Positions 1-9,570 of a stretch of 64,000 nucleotides of DNA are shown one piece after another. The stretch covers positions 62,001 through 126,000 of the forward strand of contig NZ_JAFFQY010000004.1 in assembly GCF_017311575.1 (NCBI RefSeq), written 5' to 3'. Position numbers and translations under genes: made by a program. The notes below the pieces were generated by a model. The model was given only the letters and a program-made list of their open reading frames with translations. It searched no databases and was not told where the DNA came from. Position 1 is the first letter of the stretch; each line of letters opens with the position of its first letter. The stretch is from Roseococcus thiosulfatophilus. GTDB lineage: Bacteria > Pseudomonadota > Alphaproteobacteria > Acetobacterales > Acetobacteraceae.

Positions 1-260
1 ACCCAGGCGGTAGACCACCCCCGGGCGCGATGTCCAGGAGGATGGCCCCCCAGGGGCTCTTATGGTGAGGCGTCACATGGGGAAACGCGATGTGAACACC
101 CCCCGCGCTGCTTCCCCCTGGTGAAAATGCCATATCCCAGGCTTGTCAGGGTCGCCTGAGCGGCCTAGTGGCCCGCATCCTTTCATGATAACCCGCCTGG
201 GCAAGACTCGGGGGGAAGCCGGCCCGGATGTCGGGCCCGCGGCAGCAGGAGATTTTCGCG
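1..260. other. Non-coding stretch upstream of acpP
   Basis: I see no convincing coding sequence here and no 3' end of fabG, which often precedes acpP. An inverted repeat TCACAT / ATGTGA lies at 73-78 and 90-95. A weak sigma-70-like pair, TTGTCA (143-148) and TAGTGG (166-171) with 17 bases between, could drive acpP, but the -10 is poor. An AGGAG ribosome binding site sits at about 247-251 before the acpP ATG. Confidence 0.4.
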
Positions 261-503
261 ATGAGTGAGACCGCCGAAAAGGTGAAGAAGATCGTGGTCG
301 AGCACCTGGGCGTCGAAGAGGCCAAGGTGACCCCCGAGGCGTCCTTCATTGACGACCTGGGCGCGGACAGCCTCGACACGGTCGAGCTGGTGATGGCCTT
401 CGAGGAAGCCTTCGGCGTGGAGATTCCCGACGACGCGGCCGAGAAGATCCAGACCGTCAAGGACGCGATCGAGTTCATCGAGAAGCAGCAGGCCGCGGCC
501 TGA
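261..503 (+). CDS. acpP: Acyl carrier protein
   Basis: This is the 80-residue cytosolic carrier that holds growing acyl chains as thioesters during type II fatty acid synthesis. The phosphopantetheine attachment site is Ser37 in the GADSLD motif, within the usual acidic four-helix sequence. The start is the ATG at 261, behind AGGAG; an in-frame start at 228 would add 11 residues that no ACP has. fabF follows 24 bases later, the standard acpP-fabF pair, so the two are probably co-transcribed. Length and sequence are typical. Confidence 0.98.
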   Translation: MSETAEKVKKIVVEHLGVEEAKVTPEASFIDDLGADSLDTVELVMAFEEAFGVEIPDDAAEKIQTVKDAIEFIEKQQAAA

Positions 504-527
504 GCCTTCTCCACGGGGTTTCATAAC

Positions 528-1811
528 GTGTTTGCGCCAGGATTCGCGCCGCGGCGCGTCGTTGTCACCGGCATGGGAATCACGGGCCCGCTCGGGCTCG
601 GGGTGGAGCGCTTCTGGCGCCGGCTGGTCAATGGCGAAAGCGGCATCTCCGCCATCCAGTCCTTCGACGTGAAGGACCTGCCGGCCAAGATCGCGGGCCA
701 GGTTCCCCCCGGAACCCGCGCCGAGGGCGGCCTGGACCTCAACGAATGGATCCCCGTCAAGGAACAGAAGAAGATGGGCCGCTTCATCCAGCTTGCCTGG
801 GTGGCGGCGGCCGAGGCCATCGAGGACAGCGGCTGGGCCCCCGAGGATGAAGCGGGTCGTTGCGCCACCGGCGTGATGATCGGCTCCGGCATCGGCGGCC
901 TGGAGGTGATCCAGGAGGCGGGCGGCTTGGTCGCCGCGGGCAAGTCCCGGCGCCTCTCGCCCTTCTTCATTCCCTCCGCGCTGGTGAACCTCGCCTCCGG
1001 GCAGGTTTCCATCCGCTACGGTTTCAAGGGCCCGAACCATTCGGCCGTGACGGCCTGCGCCACCGGCGTGCACGCCATCGGTGACGCCGCGCGCCTCATC
1101 GCGCTGGGCGATGCCGATGTGATGGTGGCCGGCGGCGCCGAGGCCGCCATCTGCGAATTGGGCATCGGCGGCTTCTGCGCCGCGCGTGCGCTCTCCACCG
1201 GCTACAACGACACGCCGGCCGAGGCCTCCCGCCCCTGGGACAAGGGCCGCGACGGCTTCGTGATGGGCGAGGGCGCGGGCGTGGTCGTGCTCGAGGAATA
1301 CGAGCACGCCAAGGCACGCGGCGCGAAGATCTACGCCGAGGTCATCGGCTACGGCATGAGCGGCGACGCCTATCACATCACTTCCCCCACCGAGGATGGC
1401 GAGGGCGGCTACCGCGCCATGAAGGCGGCGCTGGCCTCGGCCGGCATCACGCCCGAGCAGGTGCAGTATGTGAACGCCCACGGCACCTCGACGCCCATGG
1501 GCGACGACATCGAGCTTTCGGCCGTGGAGCGCCTCTGGGGTGACGCGGCCAAGGGCCTCGCCATGTCCTCCACCAAGTCGGCCACGGGGCATCTGCTGGG
1601 GGCCGCGGGCGCGGTGGAGGCGATCTTCTCCATCCTCGCCATCCGCGACAATGTGGCGCCCCCCACGCTGAACCTGGAGGAGCCCTCGCGCCCCTCGCCG
1701 ATCGACCGGGTGGCCAAGACCGCGCAGGAACGCAAGATCGAGGTGGCGCTGTCCAACAGCTTCGGCTTTGGCGGCACCAACGCCTCGGTGGTGTTCCGGG
1801 CGGCGCCTTGA
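528..1811 (+). CDS. fabF: 3-oxoacyl-ACP synthase II (KAS II)
   Basis: This enzyme condenses malonyl-ACP with acyl-ACP in fatty acid elongation. The 427-residue protein has the full thiolase-fold catalytic triad: Cys177 in TACATG, His318 in NAHGTSTPMGD and His355 in KSATGHLLGAAG. The start is a GTG at 528; no better ATG lies close to the conserved N-terminal RRVVVTGMG segment. It lies directly downstream of acpP and upstream of mltG, an order common in proteobacteria. Confidence 0.97.
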   Translation: MFAPGFAPRRVVVTGMGITGPLGLGVERFWRRLVNGESGISAIQSFDVKDLPAKIAGQVPPGTRAEGGLDLNEWIPVKEQKKMGRFIQLAWVAAAEAIEDSGWAPEDEAGRCATGVMIGSGIGGLEVIQEAGGLVAAGKSRRLSPFFIPSALVNLASGQVSIRYGFKGPNHSAVTACATGVHAIGDAARLIALGDADVMVAGGAEAAICELGIGGFCAARALSTGYNDTPAEASRPWDKGRDGFVMGEGAGVVVLEEYEHAKARGAKIYAEVIGYGMSGDAYHITSPTEDGEGGYRAMKAALASAGITPEQVQYVNAHGTSTPMGDDIELSAVERLWGDAAKGLAMSSTKSATGHLLGAAGAVEAIFSILAIRDNVAPPTLNLEEPSRPSPIDRVAKTAQERKIEVALSNSFGFGGTNASVVFRAAP

Positions 1812-1820
1812 CGCGGGCTT

Positions 1821-1847
1821 CCGGGCGCCCCTCGCGGCGGCGCCCGG
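1821..1847 (+). terminator. GC hairpin between fabF and mltG
   Basis: CCGGGCGCC (1821-1829) pairs perfectly with GGCGCCCGG (1839-1847) across a 9-base loop, followed by GCTTTCCCC. The T run is short, so this may be an attenuator or an RNA-stability hairpin rather than a full terminator. Confidence 0.4.
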
Positions 1848-1872
1848 GCTTTCCCCTGACGGTCAACTTCTG

Positions 1873-2841
1873 ATGTTGCGCGTGCTGCGCCTGTTGGGAT
1901 CGCTTGTGCTCGCGCTGGCGGTGCTGGCGGGCATCCTGGCCTTCATGGCCTGGCGCGAGGTGGATGCGCCCGGCCCGCTGGCCGAACCCGCCCAGGTGGT
2001 GATCCCGCGCGGGGGCACCGGGGCCATCGCCGACACTTTGGCCGAGCGCGGGGTGATTTCCGACGCCCGCCTCTTCACCGCCGCGGCCGTTCTGACGCGC
2101 AATGAAGGCCCGCTGCGCGCCGCCGAATTCGCCTTCCCCGCCCGCGCCTCCATCCGCCAGGTGCTGACCGTGCTGCGTGAGGGAAGGCCCGTGCAGCGGC
2201 GCCTGACCATCGCCGAGGGGCTGACGGCGCGGCAGATCACCCAACTCATTGACGACATGGAAGGCCTGACCGGCGAGACGCCGCCCATCGCGGAAGGCGC
2301 CCTGTTGCCGGAGACCTATGCCTTCACCCTGGGCGACAGCCGTGCCTCCCTCGTGCGCCGCGCCACCGCCGCCATGGAACAGGCGGTGGAGGAGGCCTGG
2401 GCCGCCCGCGCGCCCAACCTGCCCCTGGCCTCCCCGCGCGAGGCGGTGATCCTGGCCTCCATCATCGAGCGCGAGACGGGTGTGGCGGGGGAACGCGGCC
2501 TGGTCGGCGGCGTCTTCATCAACCGGCTGCGGCGCGGGATGATGCTGCAATCGGACCCGACCGTGGCCTATGGGGCGGGGCAGGGGATGCCGCTGGACCG
2601 CGCGTTGACGCGGGCGGACCTGAACGAGGACCACCCCTTCAACACCTACCGCATCCGTGGCCTGCCGCCGGGGCCCATCGCCTCGCCGGGCCGCGAATCG
2701 CTGCGCGCCGCCACCCAGCCGGAGACGACGGACTACCTCTATTTCGTGGCGGATGGCACGGGCGGCCACGCCTTCGGCCGCACGCTGGAGGAACACAACA
2801 GGAATGTCGCGCGCTGGCGCGCGCTGCGCAGAGCGCAATAG
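1873..2841 (+). CDS. mltG: Endolytic murein transglycosylase MltG
   Basis: MltG is an inner-membrane lytic transglycosylase that cuts nascent glycan strands and is thought to set their length. The 322-residue protein begins with one membrane anchor (about residues 5-25), followed by a LysM-like region and the YceG domain. The motif LASIIERET places the likely catalytic Glu at 199. I chose the ATG at 1873 because the membrane helix follows at once; an upstream in-frame start at 1768 would run inside fabF. The last 28 bases, including the start of the stop codon, are repeated just downstream. Confidence 0.93.
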   Translation: MLRVLRLLGSLVLALAVLAGILAFMAWREVDAPGPLAEPAQVVIPRGGTGAIADTLAERGVISDARLFTAAAVLTRNEGPLRAAEFAFPARASIRQVLTVLREGRPVQRRLTIAEGLTARQITQLIDDMEGLTGETPPIAEGALLPETYAFTLGDSRASLVRRATAAMEQAVEEAWAARAPNLPLASPREAVILASIIERETGVAGERGLVGGVFINRLRRGMMLQSDPTVAYGAGQGMPLDRALTRADLNEDHPFNTYRIRGLPPGPIASPGRESLRAATQPETTDYLYFVADGTGGHAFGRTLEEHNRNVARWRALRRAQ

Positions 2842-2874
2842 GGTGTGCTGGCGCGCGCTGCGCAGAGCGCAATA
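2813..2874 (+). repeat. 28-bp direct duplication of the mltG 3' end
   Basis: The 28 bases at 2813-2840 recur at 2847-2874 after a 6-base spacer. The copy re-creates the last codons of mltG (ending in WRALRRAQ) with a stop. A third, degraded copy of the GCGCTGCGC core follows at about 2878-2900. The repeat lies between mltG and the convergent DUF4167 gene. Confidence 0.8.
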
Positions 2875-2918
2875 AGGGCGCGCTGCGCCGGGCGCCGTAA
2901 GGCCCGCCGAAAGGCGAA

Positions 2919-2935
2919 GGGGGCGCGATGCCCCC
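2919..2935. terminator. Short hairpin between convergent genes
   Basis: GGGGGC (2919-2924) and GCCCCC (2930-2935) form a 6-bp stem with a 5-base loop, between the mltG side and the stop of the minus-strand DUF4167 gene. It has no T run, so the call is weak; it could act for either direction. Confidence 0.3.
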
Positions 2936-2940
2936 ACCCT

Positions 2941-3417
2941 TCAGCCCGGCTGTTCTTCCTGCTGGGGCGCCGCCCGGCGGGATTGCGGCATGGGCAGGGC
3001 TTCCGCCTCGCCGGCCAGCTCGGCCTCCAGCGGATGGGTGCCGTCCTGGCCTTCGCCCTCGCCCTCCTGGGGGGAGGAATCGGGGGCCTCGCGCTGGCGG
3101 CGTTCCTGCGGCGGGGGCTGCTGCTGCGCCGCGGCCATGGCGCCCAGGATGCGGAAATAGTGTTCCGCGTGCTGGAAATAGCCCTCGGCCGCCACCCGGT
3201 CGCCGGCGCTGGTCGCGTCCCGGCCGAGCTGGAGGTATTTCTCGAAGAGTTGCTGGGCGGTGCCGCGAAGCCGGACATCAGGCCCGCTGGAATCGAAGAC
3301 GTGATTCCGATTGAGGGGCTGGTTCCCGCTGTTGCCGCCGCCCGTGTGCCGGAACTGACCGCCACCGCCGCCACCGCCGCCATGGCGATGGCCACGGCGC
3401 ATGCGCTTCATGTTCAT
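2941..3417 (-). CDS. DUF4167 domain protein
   Basis: This is a small alphaproteobacterial protein of unknown function. It opens with a basic, Gly-rich tail (RRGHRHGGGG), as in RNA-binding proteins, then has the conserved DUF4167 core from about residue 40 (NPLNRNHVFDSSGPDVRL, then GTAQQLFEKYLQLGRDA and the AEHYFRIL helix). The C-terminal third is low-complexity, rich in Gln, Glu and Pro. It follows prfA and prmC, its usual neighbours in alphaproteobacteria, which hints at a role near translation. The start is uncertain: ATGs at 3417, 3411 and 3483 are possible, and I prefer 3417. Confidence 0.85.
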   Translation of the reverse strand: MNMKRMRRGHRHGGGGGGGGQFRHTGGGNSGNQPLNRNHVFDSSGPDVRLRGTAQQLFEKYLQLGRDATSAGDRVAAEGYFQHAEHYFRILGAMAAAQQQPPPQERRQREAPDSSPQEGEGEGQDGTHPLEAELAGEAEALPMPQSRRAAPQQEEQPG

Positions 3418-3549
3418 CCGCTGCTGTGCTTTTGCTGTCTCATGAAGGCGGGCCGGACGGGCCGGTCGCGCCATTCGCTGCACTTCACCGAGGCCCCGCG
3501 GGCCCGAGCGTTGTCCACCGGCCTTCCGGCCCCTGTGGACATTCCAACC

Positions 3550-4422
3550 TTAGCCCCTGTCCGCGCCGCCGCCAATGGCTTTCTGCCCCGATTCCAGAAG
3601 GATTGCGCGCGGAATGCCCGAAAGATCGGCGCGCAGCCCTGCAACCGACAGCCCGGCGGCCTGGGCCAGCGCGCCCACGGGCTCGGCCTGGCCCTGGCCA
3701 AGCTCCAGCACGGCCGCCCCGCCCGGGGCCAGGAGGCTTGGCAGGGCGGTGGCGAGGGCGCGGTAGGCGTCCAGCCCATCCGCCCCGCCATCCAGCGCTG
3801 AGGCCGGCTCATGTTCCGCCACCTCGGGCATCAGCGCCGGGATATCGCCGGCCGCGATATAGGGTGGATTGGACAGCACCAGGTCGAAGCGGGCGTCGAG
3901 CGCCGTCCCCCAATCCCCCGCCAGGAAGGCGGCGCGGGGCGAAAGCCCCAGCCGCGCCGCGTTGCGCGCGGCCAGCGCCGCGGCCTCGGGCTTCAGGTCC
4001 ACGCCGACGCCGGTGGCCGCCGGGAATTCGGAAAGCACGGCCAGCAGCAAGGCCCCCGTGCCGGTGCCGAGGTCCAGCACCCGGCGGGGCGCCACGCCGC
4101 GCGCCAGCACCGCCTCCACCAGCGTCTCGGTGTCGGCGCGGGGGATCAGGGTGTGCGGGGCGACTTCCAGCTCCAGCGTCCAGAAGCCGGCGCGGCCGGT
4201 GATGAAGGCCAGGGGTTCCCGCGCCGCGCGGCGGGCCAGGGTTGCCTCGAAACGGGCGGCGGCGTCCGGGGACACTTCCGCGCGCGGGTCGCGCAGCAGC
4301 GCCTCGGGCGTGGCGTCCAGCGCATGGGCCAGCAGCCAGCGCGCCTCCATCCGGGCATTCTCGATGCCCGCCGCGCGCAGCGCCGCCCCGCCCTGGCAGA
4401 GCAGGGCGCCCACGCTGGGCAT
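3550..4422 (-). CDS. prmC: Release factor glutamine methyltransferase
   Basis: PrmC methylates the Gln of the GGQ motif in release factors RF1 and RF2, using S-adenosylmethionine. The 290-residue protein has an N-terminal helical domain, the SAM motif DLGTGTGA (about 117-124) and the diagnostic NPPY motif at 185-188. Its start codon overlaps the prfA stop by one base (TGATG), so enzyme and substrate are translationally coupled. Confidence 0.96.
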   Translation of the reverse strand: MPSVGALLCQGGAALRAAGIENARMEARWLLAHALDATPEALLRDPRAEVSPDAAARFEATLARRAAREPLAFITGRAGFWTLELEVAPHTLIPRADTETLVEAVLARGVAPRRVLDLGTGTGALLLAVLSEFPAATGVGVDLKPEAAALAARNAARLGLSPRAAFLAGDWGTALDARFDLVLSNPPYIAAGDIPALMPEVAEHEPASALDGGADGLDAYRALATALPSLLAPGGAAVLELGQGQAEPVGALAQAAGLSVAGLRADLSGIPRAILLESGQKAIGGGADRG

Positions 4423-5474
4423 CAGGCCTCGGCGGCCAGGCGTTGGGCCTCGTCCTCGCTGATGAGGGCGTCGAAGATGTCGTCGAACTCGCCCATCATC
4501 ACCCGGTCCACCTTGTGCAGCGTCAGGCCGATGCGGTGGTCCGTCACGCGGCCCTGCGGGAAATTGTAGGTGCGGATGCGCTCGCTGCGGTCGCCGGTGC
4601 CGACCTGGCTGCGGCGGTCGGCGGCGCGGGCGGAGTCCGCGGCCTGGCGCTGCGCGTCGAAGATGCGCGCGCGCAGCACCTTCATGGCCTTGGCGCGGTT
4701 CTTGTGCTGGGACTTCTCCTCCTGCATCGCGACCACGATGCCGGTGGGGAGATGCGTGATGCGCACCGCGCTGTCCGTCTTGTTCACATGCTGCCCGCCG
4801 GCGCCGGAGGCGCGGTAGGTGTCAATCCGCAAATCCTTGTCCTCGACCTTCACATCCACCTCCTCCGCCTCGGGCAGGACGGCGACGGTGATGGTGGAGG
4901 TGTGGATGCGCCCCTGCGTCTCGGTGGCCGGCACGCGCTGGACGCGGTGGACGCCGCTTTCGAATTTGAGGCGCGCGAAGACGCCCTGGCCCTCGATCTC
5001 GGCGGTGGCGCCCTTCACGCCGCCCAGCTCGTTCTCGTCGTAGTCGAGCACGGAAAAGCGCCAGCCGCGGGTTTCGGCGTATTTCTGGTAGGCGCGGAAC
5101 AGCTCGCCCGCGAAAAGCCCCGCCTCGTCGCCGCCCGCGGCGGGGCGGATTTCGAGGATGGCGCTGCGCTCATCCGCCGCGTCCTTCGGCAGCAGCATCA
5201 GGCGGATTTCGCGTTCCAGCAAAGGCAGGCGGGCCTTGGCGTCGTGGTATTCGGCCTCGGCCAGCTCGCGCATCTCGGGGTCGGAGAGGAGGGATTCCGC
5301 CTCGGCCTGGGCGTTTTCCAGGGCGCGGTATTCGGCCACCTTCTCGACCAGCGGCTCCAGCGTGGAGAGCTCCTTGGACAGGGCGCCGAATTGCGACCCG
5401 TCGGCGGTCTCCAGCTCCGCGCGGAGTTCGGCGGCGCGCGTCATCAGGCGGTCGAGGCTTTCAGGGAGAGGCAT
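4422..5474 (-). CDS. prfA: Peptide chain release factor 1
   Basis: RF1 reads UAA and UAG in the ribosomal A site and triggers peptide release. The 350-residue protein carries PAT (182-184), the tripeptide that marks RF1 rather than RF2, and the universal GGQ (226-228) that is methylated by the downstream gene product. The length is normal. It leads the three-gene unit prfA-prmC-DUF4167 on the minus strand. Confidence 0.98.
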   Translation of the reverse strand: MPLPESLDRLMTRAAELRAELETADGSQFGALSKELSTLEPLVEKVAEYRALENAQAEAESLLSDPEMRELAEAEYHDAKARLPLLEREIRLMLLPKDAADERSAILEIRPAAGGDEAGLFAGELFRAYQKYAETRGWRFSVLDYDENELGGVKGATAEIEGQGVFARLKFESGVHRVQRVPATETQGRIHTSTITVAVLPEAEEVDVKVEDKDLRIDTYRASGAGGQHVNKTDSAVRITHLPTGIVVAMQEEKSQHKNRAKAMKVLRARIFDAQRQAADSARAADRRSQVGTGDRSERIRTYNFPQGRVTDHRIGLTLHKVDRVMMGEFDDIFDALISEDEAQRLAAEA

Positions 5475-5528
5475 GGCAGGGGCGATGCCCCACGCGGCGC
5501 GTCAGCGCAAGCCTCTCGCCGCGCGCCT

Positions 5529-6191
5529 TCAGCGCGACCCCGCGGCCGCGATCAGCTGCTCCGCCGTCACGAAGCCCAGGAATTCCCAGTCGGCGCCGCG
5601 CGGGCGGAAGAGGCCCATGGAGCCCTCCGGGAATTCCCCCTGCGCCAGGCCGCGCCCCAGGATCATGCCCAGCGGCACGATATGCCCGACCATGACGCGG
5701 TTCCCGCCGGCCGTTTCATTCCGGGCAGATTCACGCAATGGCGGATTTCCGCCATGTGCGATCTGCCCTACCGGCTGCGCCAGCCGGCGCGAGACGGCGC
5801 GGGCATCGTCGGTGGCGCTGCCTGGCGTGTAGTCGTCCGCGATCAGGTCGCGTTCCACCCGCGCCTGGCCGAAGGCGAGTTCGGCCGTGTCGGCGGCGCG
5901 GAAGACCTCGCTGGTCAGCACCTCGGCCACGGGGATGTTCAGGGCGCGAAAGGCCTCGCCCAGGCGCCGCGCCTGCTGCCGCCCGGCCTCGCTGAGGTTG
6001 CGCTGCCCCGCGCGGTCCCCGCGCCGGCCGGTGTCGCGCTGGGTGCGGTCGGTGATGGCGTGGCGGATGTAAAGGTTCAGCCCGCCCGCCCGCAGCAAGG
6101 ACAGGGCCTCGGGCGTGGGGAGGAAGGCGTGCTGGGCCGCCGCGGGCGTGGCCAGCAGGGGCAGGGCGAGAACAGTGCGGCGGTGCAACAT
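5529..6191 (-). CDS. Exported histidine phosphatase family protein
   Basis: This phosphoglycerate mutase-like (histidine phosphatase) protein is probably periplasmic: an N-terminal signal (MLHRRTVLALPLLATPAAA) precedes the domain. The nucleophile motif is RHA (in YIRHAITD) rather than the classic RHG, and a second conserved His lies in VMVGHIVPLGM. Substrate unknown. The ATG at 6191 gives a clean signal peptide and starts 18 bases after the mutL stop; a start at 6212 would overlap mutL. It probably belongs to the pgi-mutL transcript. Confidence 0.8.
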   Translation of the reverse strand: MLHRRTVLALPLLATPAAAQHAFLPTPEALSLLRAGGLNLYIRHAITDRTQRDTGRRGDRAGQRNLSEAGRQQARRLGEAFRALNIPVAEVLTSEVFRAADTAELAFGQARVERDLIADDYTPGSATDDARAVSRRLAQPVGQIAHGGNPPLRESARNETAGGNRVMVGHIVPLGMILGRGLAQGEFPEGSMGLFRPRGADWEFLGFVTAEQLIAAAGSR

Positions 6192-6208
6192 GGACAATGA
6201 GATAGGAT

Positions 6209-7903
6209 TCACCCCCGCCCGAACAAGCGCGCCATCTCCCCCGCGCCCAGGCGCAGATAGGTGGGGCGGCCATGGCTGCAGGTGGCGGCGCGCGGCGTGC
6301 GCTCCATGGCGCGCAGCAGCGCATCCATCTCGGCCGGCGTCAGGCGGCGCCCGGCGCGCACCGAGCCATGGCAGGCGAGCCGCGCCACCGCGGCATCAAG
6401 GCGCAGGGCCAGCGCCTGGCCCTCGCCGCCCTCGGCCAGTTCTTCCGACAGGTCGCGCAGCATGGGCGCGGGGTCGGCGGTGCCGAGCAGGGCGGGCAGG
6501 GCGCGGACCAGAACGGCGCCCTGGCCGAAGCCTTCCACCTCCAAGCCCAGGCGCGCGAGGTCGGGCGCCGCCTCCACCAGCCGCGCCGCGCCGGGCAGTT
6601 CCACCACGGCGGGGATCAGCAGGGGCTGGCTGCGGACGCCGCCTTCCAGCAATTCGGCGTTGAGGCGTTCGTGGGTGAGGCGCTCATGGGCGGCGTGCTG
6701 GTCCACCAGGATCAGCGCGCCATCGGGCGCTTCCGCCAGGATGTAGGTGTCCATCATCTGCGCCACGGCGCGGCCGAGCGGGTGGTCCTGCGGCACGGGT
6801 TCGGGGGGAGCGGCCTCGACCGGCACGGGCGGGGCGAAGGCGAGCGGCAGGCGGGCCTCCGCGAAGCCGGTCAGCGGCGGCGGGGGCGTGGAAAAGCGCA
6901 GCCCTGACGGGCCCGCATAGCCGAGCGACGTGCCCACGACCCCTTGCCCCAATGCGCGCCGCAGCGCCGAGATCACCGCGCCCCGCACCCCGTTGGAATC
7001 GCGAAAGCGCAGTTCGGTCTTCATGGGGTGGACGTTCACATCCACCTCGGCGGGCGGCACCTCCAGGAAAAGGGCCGCCACCGGGTGCCGCCCCGGCGCC
7101 GTCACGTCGCGATAGGCGGCGCGCAGCGCCATCCGCAGCATGGGGTCTTTCACCGGGCGGCCATTCACCACGAAATGCTGCTCGGCCGAGGTGGCGCGGG
7201 TGAAGGCCGGCCCGCCGGCCAGGCCCGTGATGCCCGGCCCCTCCACCGGCCGCGCGGCTGCGGCGAATTCGGGGCCCAGCAGGGCCTCGACCCGCGCCTC
7301 GCGGGGGGCAGGTGCCAGGTTCAGGACGCGTCGCCCATCCAGGCTGGCCTCGAAGCCCACCTGCGGCCAGGCGAGGGCCAGGCGCCGCAGCGCATCCATG
7401 GCCGCATCGCCTTCGCTGCGGGCGGAACGCAGGAACTTCCGCCGGGCGGGCGTGGCGAAGAAGAGGTCCGTCACCTCGACGCGCGTGCCCGGCGCGCCGG
7501 AGGCCGGTTGCACCAGCCCCTTGCGCCCGCCCTCGACGGTGATGCGGTGGGCCGCGCCATCGCGCGGGCAGGTGGTGATGGAAAGCCGCGCCACCGCGCC
7601 GATGGAGGGCAGCGCCTCGCCCCGGAAGCCCAGCGTGCCGATGGCGAAGAGGGTCGCTTCCTCGGGCAGCTTGGAGGTGGCGTGGCGCTCCACGCACAGC
7701 TCCAGATCCTCGGGCGACATGCCATGCCCGTCATCCTCGACCAGCACGCGGCCGATGCCGCCTTCCTCCAGCTCCACGCGGATGTGGCGGGCGCCGGCAT
7801 CCAGCGCGTTCTCCACCAGCTCCTTCACCACGGCGGCGGGGCGCTCCACCACCTCGCCGGCGGCGATGCGGTTGGCGGTCGCGTCGGGGAGGAGGCGGAT
7901 CAT
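6209..7903 (-). CDS. mutL: DNA mismatch repair protein MutL
   Basis: MutL is the GHKL ATPase that links MutS to downstream repair factors. The N-terminal ATPase motifs are clear: KELVENALDAGA, EDDGHGM and GFRGEAL. The C-terminal dimerisation domain ends in a segment with CSHGRPTYLRL. The 564-residue length is normal for alphaproteobacteria. The start overlaps the pgi stop by four bases. Confidence 0.97.
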   Translation of the reverse strand: MIRLLPDATANRIAAGEVVERPAAVVKELVENALDAGARHIRVELEEGGIGRVLVEDDGHGMSPEDLELCVERHATSKLPEEATLFAIGTLGFRGEALPSIGAVARLSITTCPRDGAAHRITVEGGRKGLVQPASGAPGTRVEVTDLFFATPARRKFLRSARSEGDAAMDALRRLALAWPQVGFEASLDGRRVLNLAPAPREARVEALLGPEFAAAARPVEGPGITGLAGGPAFTRATSAEQHFVVNGRPVKDPMLRMALRAAYRDVTAPGRHPVAALFLEVPPAEVDVNVHPMKTELRFRDSNGVRGAVISALRRALGQGVVGTSLGYAGPSGLRFSTPPPPLTGFAEARLPLAFAPPVPVEAAPPEPVPQDHPLGRAVAQMMDTYILAEAPDGALILVDQHAAHERLTHERLNAELLEGGVRSQPLLIPAVVELPGAARLVEAAPDLARLGLEVEGFGQGAVLVRALPALLGTADPAPMLRDLSEELAEGGEGQALALRLDAAVARLACHGSVRAGRRLTPAEMDALLRAMERTPRAATCSHGRPTYLRLGAGEMARLFGRG

Positions 7904-9534
7904 CCCCCGCCCAGTTTCAGCAACTCGGCCAGCAGCCCGGCCGTGCTGGAATCATGCGCGCCGACCTCGCCCGTCTCCAACTCCCGCGCGATGGGCGTGG
8001 CCATCACCTTGCCCAGCTCCACCCCCCATTGGTCGAAGGGGTTGATGCCCCAGAGCGCGCCGAGCACGAAGACCTTGTGCTCATAGAGGGCGATCAAGGC
8101 CCCCAGCGCCGCCTCGTCCATGCGGGGCATGAGGATGGTGTTGGAAGGCCGGTCGCCCTGGAAGACGCGGTGTGGCAGCAGGCGCGCGATCTCGGCCTCC
8201 GCCACGCCGGCGGCCTCCATCTCGGCGCGCACGGCCTCCGCGTCACGGCCCATCAGCAGCGCCTCGGCCTGGGCCAGGCCGTTGGCCAGCAGGATGTTGT
8301 GGTTGTCCGCATGGGTGTGGTCGGGGCGGGCCACCAGGATGAAGTCCACCGGCACATGGCGCGGCCCCTGATGGACCAGCTGCATGAAGCTGTGCTGGGC
8401 ATTGGTGCCGGGCTCGCCGAAGACCACGGGGCCGGTGGCGCGGGGCACGGGGGTGCCGTCCACGGTCACGCCCTTGCCGAGGCTTTCCATCTCCAGCTGC
8501 TGCAGGTGCGCGGGCAGGCGGCGCAGGCGCTCGTCATAGGGCAGCACGGCGCGGCGGTGCAGGCCGAGGCCGTTCACATGCCAGGCCTCCACCAGCGCCA
8601 GCAGCACGGGCAGGTTCTTCTCCAGTGGCGCGTCGAGGAAATGCCGGTCCATCGCCCGCGCCCCTTCCAGCAGGGCCGCGAAACGGTCCCAGCCCAGCGA
8701 CAGCGCGAGCGACAGCCCGATGGCCGACCAGAGCGAGAACCGCCCCCCCACCCAGTCGCGGAAGGGGAAGACCCGGTCCTCGCCGATGCCGAATTCCGCC
8801 GTGGCCTTCAGGTTGGTGGACAGCGCCGCGAAATGCGAGGCCGCGCCGTTCGGCCCCACGCTCGCCTCCATCCAGCGCTTCACCAGATGGGCATTGGCCA
8901 TGGTCTCCTGGGTGGTGAAGGTCTTGGAGGCCACCAGCACCAGGGTCCGGCGCGGGTCGAGGCTGGGCAGCACCGTCTCCCACCCATGCCCGTCCACATT
9001 GCCCAGGTGGATGGGCCGCATCGGGTCGCCCGCGCGCCACAGGGCGCGCCCGACCATGACCGGCCCGAGGTCGGACCCGCCGATGCCGATGTTCAGCACC
9101 GTGTCGAAGCGCTGGTTGGTGGCGCCGCGGATTTCGCCGCGATGGATGGCGGTCGTGAAGGCCTCCATGCGCGCCAGCACCTCGGCGGCCTCCCGGTGCG
9201 CCTCGCCGCCCGCGCCCGGCAGGTCGCCACGCAGGGCCATGTGCAGGGCGGCGCGGCGCTCGGTGCTGTTGACCTGCTCGCCGCGGGCCATGGCGTCGCG
9301 CCCCCCGGCCACATCGGCCGCGCGGGCGAGGTCCAGAAGCGCGGCCAGCACCTCGTCCGAGACGGAGGTCTTGGAGATGTCCAGCAGCAGCCCGCCGCCC
9401 TTGTGGTGGAAGCGGGCGAAGCGGTCCGGATCGGCCGCGAAGAGCGGGCGGATGGCGGCCGCCCCGGGCGCCGCCGCCAATGCCTCGACCTTCGCCCATG
9501 CCGCTTCCATCGCCGCCCCCACCGCTGCCGCCAT
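7900..9534 (-). CDS. pgi: Glucose-6-phosphate isomerase
   Basis: This enzyme interconverts glucose 6-phosphate and fructose 6-phosphate. The 544-residue protein contains the family signatures VASKTFTTQET and EPGTNAQHSFMQLVHQG. It heads a minus-strand unit with mutL and the histidine phosphatase. Fructose 6-phosphate would also supply the mannose branch used by manC at 43.2 kb, but that link is only metabolic inference. Confidence 0.97.
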   Translation of the reverse strand: MAAAVGAAMEAAWAKVEALAAAPGAAAIRPLFAADPDRFARFHHKGGGLLLDISKTSVSDEVLAALLDLARAADVAGGRDAMARGEQVNSTERRAALHMALRGDLPGAGGEAHREAAEVLARMEAFTTAIHRGEIRGATNQRFDTVLNIGIGGSDLGPVMVGRALWRAGDPMRPIHLGNVDGHGWETVLPSLDPRRTLVLVASKTFTTQETMANAHLVKRWMEASVGPNGAASHFAALSTNLKATAEFGIGEDRVFPFRDWVGGRFSLWSAIGLSLALSLGWDRFAALLEGARAMDRHFLDAPLEKNLPVLLALVEAWHVNGLGLHRRAVLPYDERLRRLPAHLQQLEMESLGKGVTVDGTPVPRATGPVVFGEPGTNAQHSFMQLVHQGPRHVPVDFILVARPDHTHADNHNILLANGLAQAEALLMGRDAEAVRAEMEAAGVAEAEIARLLPHRVFQGDRPSNTILMPRMDEAALGALIALYEHKVFVLGALWGINPFDQWGVELGKVMATPIARELETGEVGAHDSSTAGLLAELLKLGGG

Positions 9535-9570
9535 CCTGGCCCCTCCTGAAATCCTTTGCCGGAGGGAAGG

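Noticed and set aside
183-1592. Long minus-strand open frames opposite fabF
   Set aside because: Low-complexity Arg/Gly/His-rich translation and full overlap with a well-supported gene; a common artefact of high GC DNA.
2813-2874. Phage attachment site duplication
   Set aside because: The two copies are only 6 bases apart with nothing inserted and no integrase nearby.
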